64,000 nt of DNA from Nitzschia sp. DOCU1 (Eukaryota; Bacillariophyta; Bacillariophyceae; Bacillariales; Bacillariaceae). A model generated the notes under the pieces. That model had not been told where the DNA came from and did no database searches. It saw only the letters and a list, made by a program, of their open reading frames with translations. This document shows positions 10,633 to 20,565 of this stretch, one piece after another; position 1 is the stretch's first letter; every line of letters begins with the position of its first letter. The stretch is from NCBI GenBank assembly GCA_951394045.1, contig OX595987.1, positions 2,418,001 to 2,482,000 on the forward strand, read 5' to 3'. The position numbers and the translations under genes were made by a program.

Positions 10633-12830
10633 ATGACGAGTCATCCTTCTCACAAGAAAAATACTCGGTTAGTGTTGGACGACGACGACGACGATGACGA
10701 TGACGATGATGATTTGATTGTCTATGGTGACCACCAGAGCCAAAAAATGTATGTGGCTGGAGGCACACAGCAAACCTTGGATTCGTCGGCAGTAGTATCC
10801 TCTCGCAATCCTCACGGTGACAATCATGAGAGCAAATTCCATGGGATGTTGTCTCGACAAGAACGACGCAAACGACGACAAGAGTGGAAAGAGCGTGATC
10901 ATCATCATCATCCAACAGACGAAGAAGCCACCTTGTCGCCGTCCTTTCCACACGACAATGACGACGATGACAGAAACGACACGTTTGCGTCATTACAGGC
11001 AGCATTGCTTCAGGAATTATCAGCATCATCGTGCAGTAGTCAATCAGCATCCTTGTCATCGAAGAAGAGATCTTTACCCAGGATGGCTCCTGCAAATGAT
11101 GATGATGATGATGATACCACTACTAGCCCGACAAAAATTCCTCCTACGCTTCCTACTGGACTAGGATCGTCACCACAACCACAACAGCCGAGGAGACGTC
11201 GACAGGACAATCTGGTTGGCAAAAGCACGAGTGATGACCAAGACGAATCTCTGGCAAATTCGCATGCCGATCATTCCTCCAATGTTCCTATTACACCACA
11301 CGAGGGAACAGTGTTGGTGGATCATCCTGAGCCTACGATTGCAACCACAGAACTCGAGCAGCAGCCTTCTCCACCCGACTTTACCTATTGCAATGACGAT
11401 TTTCACGACGATGACGATGATGAAAACGACCAAGAACAAACCGTACCAGTAGAGTCGAGGTACAAGAAGAAAGCAAACAAGCACGACAAGAACAAAAAGA
11501 AACGATCTTCGCTGCCAGCTCCTGCTCGTCACCTGGACACTTCCCCGCATGCGCAACCGAGCAAACGACGTCGTCGACATTCCATGCCTATTGCTACTAC
11601 TAACAGCCAACACAAGGTTCGGGCGACTCAAATTGTTCCGACGGAAAAGACAATTGTCGGCATGCGGTAAGTAGACAGTTGTTGGACTGAACCTTGCTTG
11701 TATTCACCTGAAAACTGATTCTAACGACACGACTCGTTTTACATCTGGCCAGGCCGTCTCACTGGGACCGACCTGCACGTCCATCCTTGTCCCAGACGCA
11801 GCAGCAACAACAACTAGCTCGAAGGAAGCTCCTTCGGGCTGGTACTCTTCAATCCTCGAATACCAGTAGTCAAGTCAAGAAGGGATCGTCAAAACTTTGT
11901 TCCAAAGACCTTGTGGCCATGGTTCGGAAAGAAAATGTCTCCAATATTAGCAACCATACTCCAAGGCACGAGAAGAGTGGTACGCCGTCCAACATTACTG
12001 CCAAGGCGTTGCGAACCATGAATTTTCGCCCCTCTACCATGCCCAAGGCACGCAAGACGACAATGTTGTCGAGCAGTCAAATTGAAGGTGATGACGATGA
12101 CGACACTGAAGGACGAGCCGGTGGCACTCCGTATGGACCTTCCACCAGCATGTCGTCGTCAATGTTGTTGGATCGATCCAGCTTTTCTCCGCACGCCAGT
12201 AGTAGTGCACCACGGCGAAGTCATCAGCATCGCTCCTCCAAAAAAGGATCCAAACTGGGTCCCTGGAGTGAACGTCTGGCAAAGCTTCAGAGCCATCAAT
12301 CCAGCAATGCCATGAAATTGCAGCATGCAGGTTTGAATCGTTTTGGAGTTGTGTGTTTGGATGTGAATGATCCACGCAAAAAGGCACAATCGTATACAGA
12401 CGTGACCATTCTGGATACGCAAAAAGATACGACAAGTTCCGGTGGGGGAGTGAGAAGTATGATTGGAACAACCAATGAAGCATCATCATCTTCACAACTG
12501 GTGTGGACACTTCCGTGCTTTCTGCATCAACATGCAGCGACCAGTGACAGTGGCCTTGGTGGAGACGCTGTCCAAAATGTCCTGGCCTGGTTTTCCATCA
12601 CTCCGACAACTGCCAGGAACGTTGGACTCCAAAAGGGTATGGTATTGCGTGTATATGATGCGATTCTGCTTCCTCTGCTAGTCAACGAAGACGAACCCAA
12701 CCATGAGGACAAGTCGGAGAGTCGCTTTTTGGTCATTTGCACTCAAGTCTGCGAACGGCTGCATCCAGAAAAAGTGAATCCCGTTCCCGATTCCATCGCC
12801 AAGATATTTGAAGCAAAGTCCAAGGATTAG
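10633..12830 (+). CDS. Low-complexity, probably nuclear protein of unknown function
   Basis: Two exons, 10633-11666 and 11753-12830, around an 86-bp intron (GTAAGT...CCAG), joined within an Arg codon; 703 residues. The N-terminal half is low complexity: a run of 12 Asp near the start, further Asp clusters, and Lys/Arg-rich patches such as KKKANKHDKNKKKR and KRRRRHS that look like nuclear localisation signals. The ordered part is the C-terminal 200 residues, from GPWSERLAKLQSHQSS through VLAWFS to GMVLRVYDAILLPL. That part could be a beta-rich or OB-like fold, but I do not recognise the family. Its stop is 20 bp from the convergent DUF1499-like gene. Confidence 0.75.
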
Positions 12831-12850
12831 TTTGCGGCGTGTGTTGCTTT

Positions 12851-13746
12851 TTATCGGGCTGAAAAGGGAAATTGTTGCAACAAGTCAATCTTGAGGCATG
12901 GATCCACGTCCTGTCGTCCTCCCAGTTCCCCAGTCTTCATTTCAGCCGGCGGGCCGAGTGCTGCCGAGCCTGGGCCAAAGGTATCCAAATCCGATTCCAC
13001 AAAGAATAGAGACCGCTTTCGATTTCGCAACACTGGAATCTTGAGATATCGTAACTCCTTTCGGATCATTTCGCATCTGTCCATATTCCTCAGCGACGAA
13101 AATACAGTGCCACCCAAACTTGCCACACGAAATTGGACCGTGGTATCTTCAGGTGTAAAGTAGAATTCTCCCACTGATTTTTCGCCCGATTTGCCATCGA
13201 CAAATAACACCCGTAGATAGCGATCCACTTGAGACAAAATCTGCACTTGGTCGCCTCGTTTAGCACTGACGAGTTGTATTGTTGGAACCAACAATCTCAT
13301 TTGCACTTGCCAATCTAACGAGTTATTTGGAGCCTCCGAATAGTCCCAAGGTTCTGAAAAGATTCCTGTCCAAGCATCGCCAGAGTGAGCCATTCACTGC
13401 CATTTCATAGTCGCCTCCCCCGGAACTCGTTCGTACCTGGCGTGTCGTCTTGGGAGGAGGTACATCCAGCGCCGCCCCCTGGAAGAATTCCACCATGAGG
13501 ACAGTCCGCCAGTAGCCCATCCCATACTCCCAAACACGATCGTTCATTACAGTCGGGGTCCTTTCCGACAGTCTCCGCGGCGTGAGACGGTTGACGATAA
13601 GATGTTACCGAGGTCGCACTGACTAGCACGTTGGCAACATGATGGAGGAATGCTTTCCTGCTCTTGGTCGTAGGCTGCTGCTGCCATGCCCAGGATGCAT
13701 CTAGCAGCATCAATGACGCTACTATGGTCAAGTACAGTTTCTTCAT
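12851..13746 (-). CDS. DUF1499-like protein, plastid/thylakoid-lumen targeted
   Basis: Exon 1 is 13437-13746 and exon 2 is 12851-13365; the 71-bp intron (GTACGA...ACAG) splits a Gly codon. Splicing joins GCTSSQDDTPG to IFSEPWDYSE, which restores the conserved start of the DUF1499 domain; later VGEFYFTPEDTTVQFR fits the same family. The 274-residue product begins with a signal peptide ending ASWAW, an ASAFAP-type site with Trp. A second hydrophobic stretch headed by SRKAF and ending SHAAE is consistent with transfer to the thylakoid lumen. The biochemical role of DUF1499 proteins is not established. Confidence 0.82.
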
Positions 13747-14096
13747 CTTGGTGTGTTTGTTTTCAAGTCAAGTAGTTTACGCGACAACCATCGAATGTCA
13801 ATGGCGTCATAATCGAATGTAGAATGGGCGAGTGACGAAAGTCATCGTCTCATGGTGGAAATGGCGAAGATGGGATGCGATCTTTTGGCGGGATCTTATT
13901 TTGATGAGTGACGTCATTGCTGGGTGGATCGCGAAAAAGCAAAAAGATCGCGCGCGCACTATCACTTTGACATGACATCGGGCGCTTTTCCGACCTCCAT
14001 CGATCACGATGGGACCGCCTCAAGGAACTCTTATCATAACTCTCATAGAAACACCACATTTGCGACTTCAAAGGCCTGTAGAGGAGGTGATTCATA
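13747..14096. promoter_or_regulatory. Divergent promoter of two plastid-protein genes, with TGACGTCA
   Basis: 350 bp between two genes whose products both carry plastid-type N-termini. A perfect TGACGTCA palindrome lies at 13909-13916, about 180 bp upstream of the plus-strand start. It matches the bZIP/CRE consensus; its function is inference. Confidence 0.4.
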
Positions 14097-15389
14097 ATGA
14101 TGAAACTATGGCTGATGACGGTATGTTTGGGCGCTATCCCCATGATGCTGGAGGCGTTCACACCGACCACAAACCTTCCAAATCGGATAGCTGGCAAAAA
14201 CGTTGTGGCTGTGGCGCAAAGCTCCAATCCGTTAGACGAGATGAGCGAAGAACGCAAGGCAAACTTGTTTCAATTTCTCCTTCGTGATTTGGAGGTGGAA
14301 GGAGTTCCTTTGCTCGGGTGTGATGCTGACCAACCTCCAACGTTTCAAGCTGCCCTGTGGACGATAATGGCCGAGCTGAGCGAAAAGGAAAAAGGAGAAA
14401 AGGCATGTTTGGTCCTGGAAAATATCCCAGTGGATGCTCTTCGTATATTTGTGGACGACTTTGTTCTATTGAAGCTTCAGCCACGAATGATGAGTTACCT
14501 ACCAGAACTTAGCCGATTCAGCATCTCCTTGGTTGGAAAAGGCGTCGGCCCTGCTTTACTAATCGAGTGTGCAGAATGGAACCAACAGGAGAGGCAAAAA
14601 TACGCTGCTATTCGAAATGCGTCACCACAGCCCAACGAATTGACTTGGCAAGCCGCCATGAAAACGTTTGTTGCTCGAATGATAGCCGGCAGAGAAATCT
14701 GCCCCCACGTTAGGGACAATTCCATGGCACCGTTTGGGTTGGAACAAATTGGCATCCGCCCTGCGCCCATTGCATACCGTTTGGTGGCAACACCCAATGT
14801 CTGTGATATCATGGCTACATTCTGGAATTGTATGTGCGAATTGCTCGCTGTACCAGAGGAACAAGTTAGTTCCACCATCATGTGTTTGCCACCTGTTCCT
14901 GAAGGAACTGACCCCAAAGAGGCCCACAATCGCTTCTCCGTGGTGGCCGAACTGATCAGCCGAAATATGTTTCTGTATCGCGGGGAAGATGTTATGGAAT
15001 TGTGGCACATGCATCCTTACTATGATCGTGATTTGGTTCACCCTATCGATAAGCCTGCGCACGGGCATTTACCACCCACGAGCTGGGTGCGTACTATGCT
15101 TGGAACCGTGGGACGAGTTCAAGAGGCAAACAGTATAACCGACGAGCAAATCAAGCTTCAAAACTATCAACGACGGTCGCCGCTCCCGGCAGTAGTGATC
15201 AAGCGAGTGTCGCAACTAGATGCTGCAGGAACACCGGAAAATGGTATGGTGCAACTGGATCTTGGGAACGGACGAATGGAGTTGGCTAGTGGACTTGGAA
15301 CCTACTCCAGGAATGTCATTCGGCTAGCGACAGAAGGAGAACAATCATTGCAGGCGGCGCTCATGTCCGAAATCGCTATTGCTAAATAA
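14097..15389 (+). CDS. Plastid-targeted protein, possibly distant DUF1415
   Basis: Single exon, 430 residues. It begins with two Met codons and a signal peptide ending EAFTPT, a clear ASAFAP-like plastid signal. The mature part has an ICPHVRDNS motif, an APIAYRLV strand, IMCLPPVPEG, a long helix and ELWHMHPYYDRD, then a His/Pro-rich stretch. The order of an ICP motif, a strand, a Leu/Pro motif and an HPxY motif resembles DUF1415, but I place it there only tentatively. Function unknown. Its stop is 35 bp from the next, convergent, gene. Confidence 0.7.
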   Translation: MMKLWLMTVCLGAIPMMLEAFTPTTNLPNRIAGKNVVAVAQSSNPLDEMSEERKANLFQFLLRDLEVEGVPLLGCDADQPPTFQAALWTIMAELSEKEKGEKACLVLENIPVDALRIFVDDFVLLKLQPRMMSYLPELSRFSISLVGKGVGPALLIECAEWNQQERQKYAAIRNASPQPNELTWQAAMKTFVARMIAGREICPHVRDNSMAPFGLEQIGIRPAPIAYRLVATPNVCDIMATFWNCMCELLAVPEEQVSSTIMCLPPVPEGTDPKEAHNRFSVVAELISRNMFLYRGEDVMELWHMHPYYDRDLVHPIDKPAHGHLPPTSWVRTMLGTVGRVQEANSITDEQIKLQNYQRRSPLPAVVIKRVSQLDAAGTPENGMVQLDLGNGRMELASGLGTYSRNVIRLATEGEQSLQAALMSEIAIAK

Positions 15390-15424
15390 TAATTGTCAAA
15401 TTCGACCTGCTCCCCTCTACCCTA

Positions 15425-17452
15425 TTAGCCGTAGACAAGTTCGGTGGGAGAGTCCTTACCTCGAAGCGAGCTAACAGGAACGCATTCAGTGATGGCCTTG
15501 TTTGTAACGAGATCACAATCAGGATATAGCAACGAAAGTGAGATGAATTTGGGAGGCTTTCGGGTCGCGATTGCTTCATCGCTCTGTACATAGTCTTTCC
15601 AAAACGAGGAGGAAAAGTCGTCGTCCTCGTCGGGATCAAAGCTCTTCTCGGTACACAATTTGCTCCAATCGATTGCATGATTCGGTCGAACTGCATACGG
15701 CCCGACTCGAAGACCTTTCATACGGTGGTTCAGCGCCAGCGCGTTGCACCAATTCCGCAATAGAAATGTATCACACGAGCTTGCATTTTTCATCCAATTG
15801 GACTCTTCGTACTTGCCCGTAAAGAGATCGACTTTGACAAAGACGCCAAGTGACCCTGGCCTCTGGGTCCTCATGAAGGTGATGACTAATTCCGCAACTC
15901 TACCCGCATTCGTCACCGAAATAAGGTTATACACAAAGTCACTGGGGCGGCTCCCTGCCATTCCCTTTCGCCGTGAAAGAATGTCATTCAACAGCACATC
16001 GATATGCAAAAAGGCCTCGCAAACGACGCTCACACCAGCCGGGTCGCCAACGGCAGGGAGGATCCTGTTCCCACTCCATAAGTGAGAATCAAAACGTTCC
16101 CAGGTATTCTCAAACGACAAAATGTCAGCACCTGAAACAACTCCCTTTGACAAGGGGGATGATTCCAGTACAGCAATCTGGCTCCACGGAGTCATTTCAT
16201 CCACGCCCCACTTTTCCAATGCCCACGTCAATCGAAAGCCGTCGTCTTCGTCATTGAAAAACAGATATCCAGGCACATTTTGAATGCCAACAGGAAGCTC
16301 TCCACCCGCCTTTGGCATTGCAAAGACTCTCCACAAGAGATTTCTAGGACTAAAGGAAGAATCGACTCCCATTTTGACATTGGAACACTGCCAGACAGTC
16401 GTACGTGACGAATGGAAGCTTCTTCCATTGGGAGTAGAGAAGAGCACCAACATACCCACCGGGCCGACTTCCTGCAATAGTCAATCGACCGATCAGTCAC
16501 CCATTAGCAGCAAATCATTGCGTAATCAATGTTCATACAAGCATAATCTACAACTTACCCTCCATACGGTGGATGGCTGAAATATGGCCACTCCCATTCG
16601 CCAGTCGCTGGACATTATAATTTTGACGGGTGTGGTAGCGGGGGAAATGCCGCGGCGGAACGAAAAGATGGCCTCCTCGGGTGATTCGTCTACAATTTCG
16701 TACAACAGCGGGATCGTCTGCAAAAGAGTAGAGCTTCGGGGTTGAGCACTTTGTGACCGGGCTACTCTTTCCCTCCGTTGCGCCAATGTGGCCTGTGGGC
16801 TTGGAATTCCTTTCTCGAGTGGGGAGCGTCAGCAATAGCATTGTAAGACGTGGTTACTAAAACGCCGACTCGTTTTCATACAAACACAAGACGTACCGTA
16901 AAATCTCAGAGCCAGCGCCAGCGGAGCATTTCGGCAGTCTTTGCTGCCCAGGGAAAGAATGAACGATCCTTGCCGATCCAAAGCTAGCACCGCGTCCGAA
17001 GTCGACGTTCCAAGCTGTGTAAAAGGGATCTGTCTCTTGGCAAAAGGACGCCACTGCCGCCGAGGTTGACCCACAAGAGGTTTCTTGACGTGATTTTTGA
17101 GAGTATGATATTGCCATGACTTTTGTCGTCCAGTCCATCGGCCCGTTTGGCGTTCTTCTAGCAGGATCGACACCGAGGAAGCAACCGCGTGACGGTCATT
17201 CAAAAAGTCGCCATTGTTGTCTAAGAAGGTGAGGGAAGCATCATCCAGGTCGCTAGGTACCGAAAAACTGGGAGACTTGGTAGAACGCTGGAAATTTTCA
17301 TCACCAGCACCGGGCAGTGATCGTTTGCGCCGTCTGCGGATAGTCGTAATTGCGACAGCAGTAGGTGGGGGTGGCAATGCTGCTGCCGACGAGGATTCGT
17401 TGCTCTTGGCACGCTGTGATAGGACCAGTCTTTGCCAGTCGTCTCCGCTCAT
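15425..17452 (-). CDS. Unrecognised 617-residue protein, three exons
   Basis: Exons in transcript order are 16897-17452, 16559-16809 and 15425-16471, with two 87-bp introns. Intron 1 (GTACGT...AAAG) uses an AAG acceptor, the only nearby one that keeps the frame, giving the run ALRFYGIPSPQATLAQ. Intron 2 is GTAAGT...TTGCAG in phase 0. The N-terminus is basic and Ser/Pro-rich (RRRRKRSLPG). The rest has many short beta-like segments with small/aromatic pairs (DRQGSFILSLG, VLFSTPNG, PGYLFFNDEDDGF) that suggest a WD-like propeller. No family could be named, and no signal peptide or membrane span is seen. Confidence 0.7.
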
Positions 17453-18317
17453 TTTTTATCTGTACACCCTTCTGATTTGTCCGTTGATGCCTTCCAACTT
17501 CGAAGGACTTACTGGAGGTCTTTCGGCTTCCCCAGACCAGAGGGACAAGTGTAAGAAGAGGAGCCGCCAATGACATGTTACCATGAGCGCGCAGCGTCAT
17601 TGTCGGTGGTAGAGGCCTCGTCGTTTTCTCTCGAAAATCTTTTCTGCACGCAAGAAAATCTTGCTGGACGCAATCCAGACAGAATTCATTTCGGTAGTCA
17701 AATAAGTCAAAGGAGTATCGAAGTAGAATAGCAGCTATGATAGCAGCACGCACTGTAGATAGTAGGCCGACAGAAGGCAGAACAGCTACGCGTTATGATG
17801 CTATTAGAGGTTAATCGTACCAATATGGGCTTTTTTATGGAGCTATCTTCAATAATAATACTATAAAGCAGCGAAGAGTGTGCTATCCAATTAGAAGCTA
17901 TGATTTCTTGACGATCGAGAGGAACGATCTACAGATTTTACCGTATTTCTGCAAGTACTCTAGCTAGCTAGCTGATGTATAGGTAGGAGGGCTGAAGCGG
18001 CGACGCTACCGAGTCGAGCACTACATATCCCACCATAATCTGAAAGTAAGAAATCCCAGAATTCGCATTCGGGAGAAAATATTTGTGCAGACCTGTGTAT
18101 TGCGTTTCTATGCAGTCAGAATGAACTATGGCTGCCTAAACTAACATGCCAACCAAATAAAAATATAAGTATTCTAATTCCTTCATAACTATGGATGGCT
18201 ATTTGTCACTGCCATCTTTGTATCGATTTCCCGCATCGTATCGTTTGAACGTATAACATAAAATGCTTTAGCAACACGGTTGCATCTTGCTTGTCTTTAG
18301 GTCAAACAAACAATCAT
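17453..18317. other. Intergenic region with one copy of a dispersed repeat
   Basis: No coding frame is convincing. Positions 17851-17930 match two stretches near 26.6 and 26.8 kb (see the repeat entries). The rest is AT-leaning, including a GCTAGCTAGCTAG-like run near 17965. Confidence 0.5.
17851..17930. repeat. Dispersed repeat, copy A
   Basis: Shares the ordered blocks TAAAGCAGC, GTGTGCTATCCA, TTAG(C/A)AGCTA and GAGAGGAAC with copies at about 26601-26700 and 26821-26910. An ATA/ACT trinucleotide tract precedes it as in the others. It is the most diverged of the three. Confidence 0.6.
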
Positions 18318-18572
18318 TTAGAGCCATTGAACGGCGTCCAAGAGGAACTCGCCAAAGTCATCGGCTTCTTCTTCGACCATCAAACTGGGAAGCTTGTCTT
18401 CCTTAACAGGGAAGAGAGAGGAGTCAATTGGCTCCAGCTTCACAACAGACGGCGTAGACAAAACAGCCTCGGGAGGAAGAACGGGTTCAGAGTCATTTAG
18501 GAGTGGGAGCGAGGGAGCTTCAGGGATCTTCACTGCTGGAATGGTGATCTTAATGGCCAATGGTTCGATCGA
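18318..18572 (-). other. Possible terminal exon of the bZIP gene
   Basis: 84 codons open to a stop, with no in-frame ATG near the 5' edge. Immediately upstream on the minus strand is TAG, preceded by a pyrimidine tract, which looks like a splice acceptor. The peptide is Pro-rich and acidic and ends DDFGEFLLDAVQWL, much like an activation domain. It lies 158 bp downstream of the bZIP stop on the same strand. The donor is unclear; AGA|GTGCGC within the bZIP frame, 14 codons before the stop, would join in phase. It could instead be a separate small gene. Confidence 0.4.
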
Positions 18573-18729
18573 CTACACGATCGTGGCCCCGAAACAAAAA
18601 GAGGATTTGTGAAAGCCTAGCCTGAATATGAACCAACACCTCGGGCGACGAACGCTGAATGCGTCGTACATTAGAACAGATCGGATCGGGTGATCGCGAT
18701 GCTGTTGAGGGGGTGAGGATGTTGGGTAT

Positions 18730-19488
18730 TCAAAGCCAGGTTTCATCAAAGCCTTGGCGCAAAAGATGGCGCACTCTCTTTGGTATCGGTAGGTAGTGCA
18801 TGATTCTTGACGCTGCTTGTCGAGAGATCATCTTATCTGAAAGCTCCTGCCCCACAACTCCGTAAATCTTCTTGTCCCGCCCTTCCGTGGGCGTGATTAT
18901 GGCTAAGTCGTCGGCTGCCAAGGAAGTAACCGGTGACGGCTCTGCTTCAGAACAGTAGCCTGAGTGACCTGGTGATGATGGAGGAGAAACAAATTTTGAA
19001 GTCGTGACTTCAATCAGTGTCTGAGACTGCTCTGGGCTCATGTAGTCGCTAGCCGACTTGCCCGAAGCATCTTCGAGCTGCTTAATCTTTGCCATGATAG
19101 AGTCGAACTTATCCTTCCATCCGTCAAGCTCTACCTCCAGCTCGCAGATGCGATCGCGTTGCCTCTGTCGCGATGCAGCGGCACTTTCTCGGTTTCGCTT
19201 GCGTCTCTGCTCTCGACGCCAGACTGCGGCCTCTTCCTTAGTCATCGGGACATCAGGATCATATTTCATCTGGGGCTTCTTTCCCTTCTTAGAAGCCTCA
19301 GAATCAGTCAACTTACGCCGTTTCGAAGGACCCTCCATCTCGATCGGCATCGGGAGTGGATCGATCACCTTCGTAATGGCATCGACATACCGTTGCGAAG
19401 CGATGATCTCCCTTCGACGCTTTCGCGCTTCGGCGGTGGAGTCCGTCGCTGGCAACGGCATGGGAAGAGGGGCAACGGCAGCAGTCAT
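18730..19488 (-). CDS. bZIP transcription factor
   Basis: Single open exon of 252 residues. The basic region at residues 91-111 holds the signature NRESAAASR (N99 to R107, the N-x7-R spacing), followed by a zipper with ICELEVELDGW and continuing to about residue 139. An N-terminal Pro/Ala segment and a Lys-rich patch (SKRRKLTDS) precede it. A Ser/Pro-rich segment (SPPSSPGHSGYCSE) follows and may be a phosphorylation site. It binds DNA as a dimer, probably at ACGT-core sites. The annotated stop may be bypassed by splicing to the exon at 18318-18572. Confidence 0.88.
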   Translation of the reverse strand: MTAAVAPLPMPLPATDSTAEARKRRREIIASQRYVDAITKVIDPLPMPIEMEGPSKRRKLTDSEASKKGKKPQMKYDPDVPMTKEEAAVWRREQRRKRNRESAAASRQRQRDRICELEVELDGWKDKFDSIMAKIKQLEDASGKSASDYMSPEQSQTLIEVTTSKFVSPPSSPGHSGYCSEAEPSPVTSLAADDLAIITPTEGRDKKIYGVVGQELSDKMISRQAASRIMHYLPIPKRVRHLLRQGFDETWL

Positions 19489-20565
19489 GGCAAAAGATTA
19501 CCAAGAGCGAGAGCAAAACCGAGAAATCGGATTTTATGCTTGTGTCTTTCGCGCAACGAGAAAGTCAAGAAAAGCTTGCGTTGCTGCTTCGTTGCTGTAG
19601 CCTACGAGGGATTTGCAGTTGATTGCATTCGGATACGATTTCGGCGGGTCGCGATCTTCGGTAGAGTTTTACATAATCTTCGTACTCTTCAACTCAGAGA
19701 CTGATGGAACATGGACGTACGTCAGTGGCGCATCTCACTTTCGCGGGAAATTGGACGGCTCCGAGGGCATCGAGAGGGGAAAACATCGAAGGATTTCTCT
19801 TTCAAACATCATAGTTCTACCGAAACATTCAAACATTCAGAATGCGGAGAATTTCCGAAGAAGGCTGCGACAGAAAGATTGAACGAAATCGTTAAGTAAA
19901 ACGAGGAGAATTAATTGATGTAGGCTTACTTTAAAGAATGCTTTTGACACAATACCACTGACGCCATCATGACGAACATCATTCGCCATTTAAGGGTACG
20001 AGTACCAGGTACCATACAGAATGGACGTACAGTATTTCCCACAAGATCGCAACTTGAACTTTTTGACGTGGAATTTATGAGTAGATTTCGTACCGTACGA
20101 TATCACGGAACGTATCCATCATTGCAAGCCGTCTGGGAGCAGATGTAGGTCAGGCCGTCGATGCGTCGTTAACTCGTGGGAGTCGCATGAAAGCATTACA
20201 TACAGACAGAAGTACGCACTATTACCTCTGTTTTTCCTCTGCGATCTGGTAGCCAATCTTCGCTGCTTTACCTGTTACTATCTCTAGTCTGGTTAATAAT
20301 CCCGGAGACTATTCTTGAAAGTACACGACTTAGCTAGTTTCCATTATTGGCGGTTGTAGCAGATGCAAGCACTAAGAAATCTCTTGGGCTAGTAAAATAG
20401 CGCTAGTAGAAGTGCTCAGCTGGCTATTTCTCAACCGTTGGTTCGATGAAAGCAGAGTTCAGTATCATCGCGATGGAAACCGTTCGAATTTATCGTTCAG
20501 AAATGATAATACTATGACTGACAGGGCAACGCAAAAGGACCATGAACATGCTATACTGACTTAAT
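19489..20565. other. Gene-free stretch
   Basis: About 1.1 kb between the bZIP start and the P5CS stop on the same strand. Frames are short and unrecognised. It should contain the bZIP promoter at its left end and the P5CS 3' end at its right. No repeat matching elsewhere in the window was noticed. Confidence 0.4.

Noticed and set aside
10541..11095. 184-codon minus-strand frame with His/Arg runs
   Set aside because: Complement of the poly-Asp coding tract of the gene at 10633.
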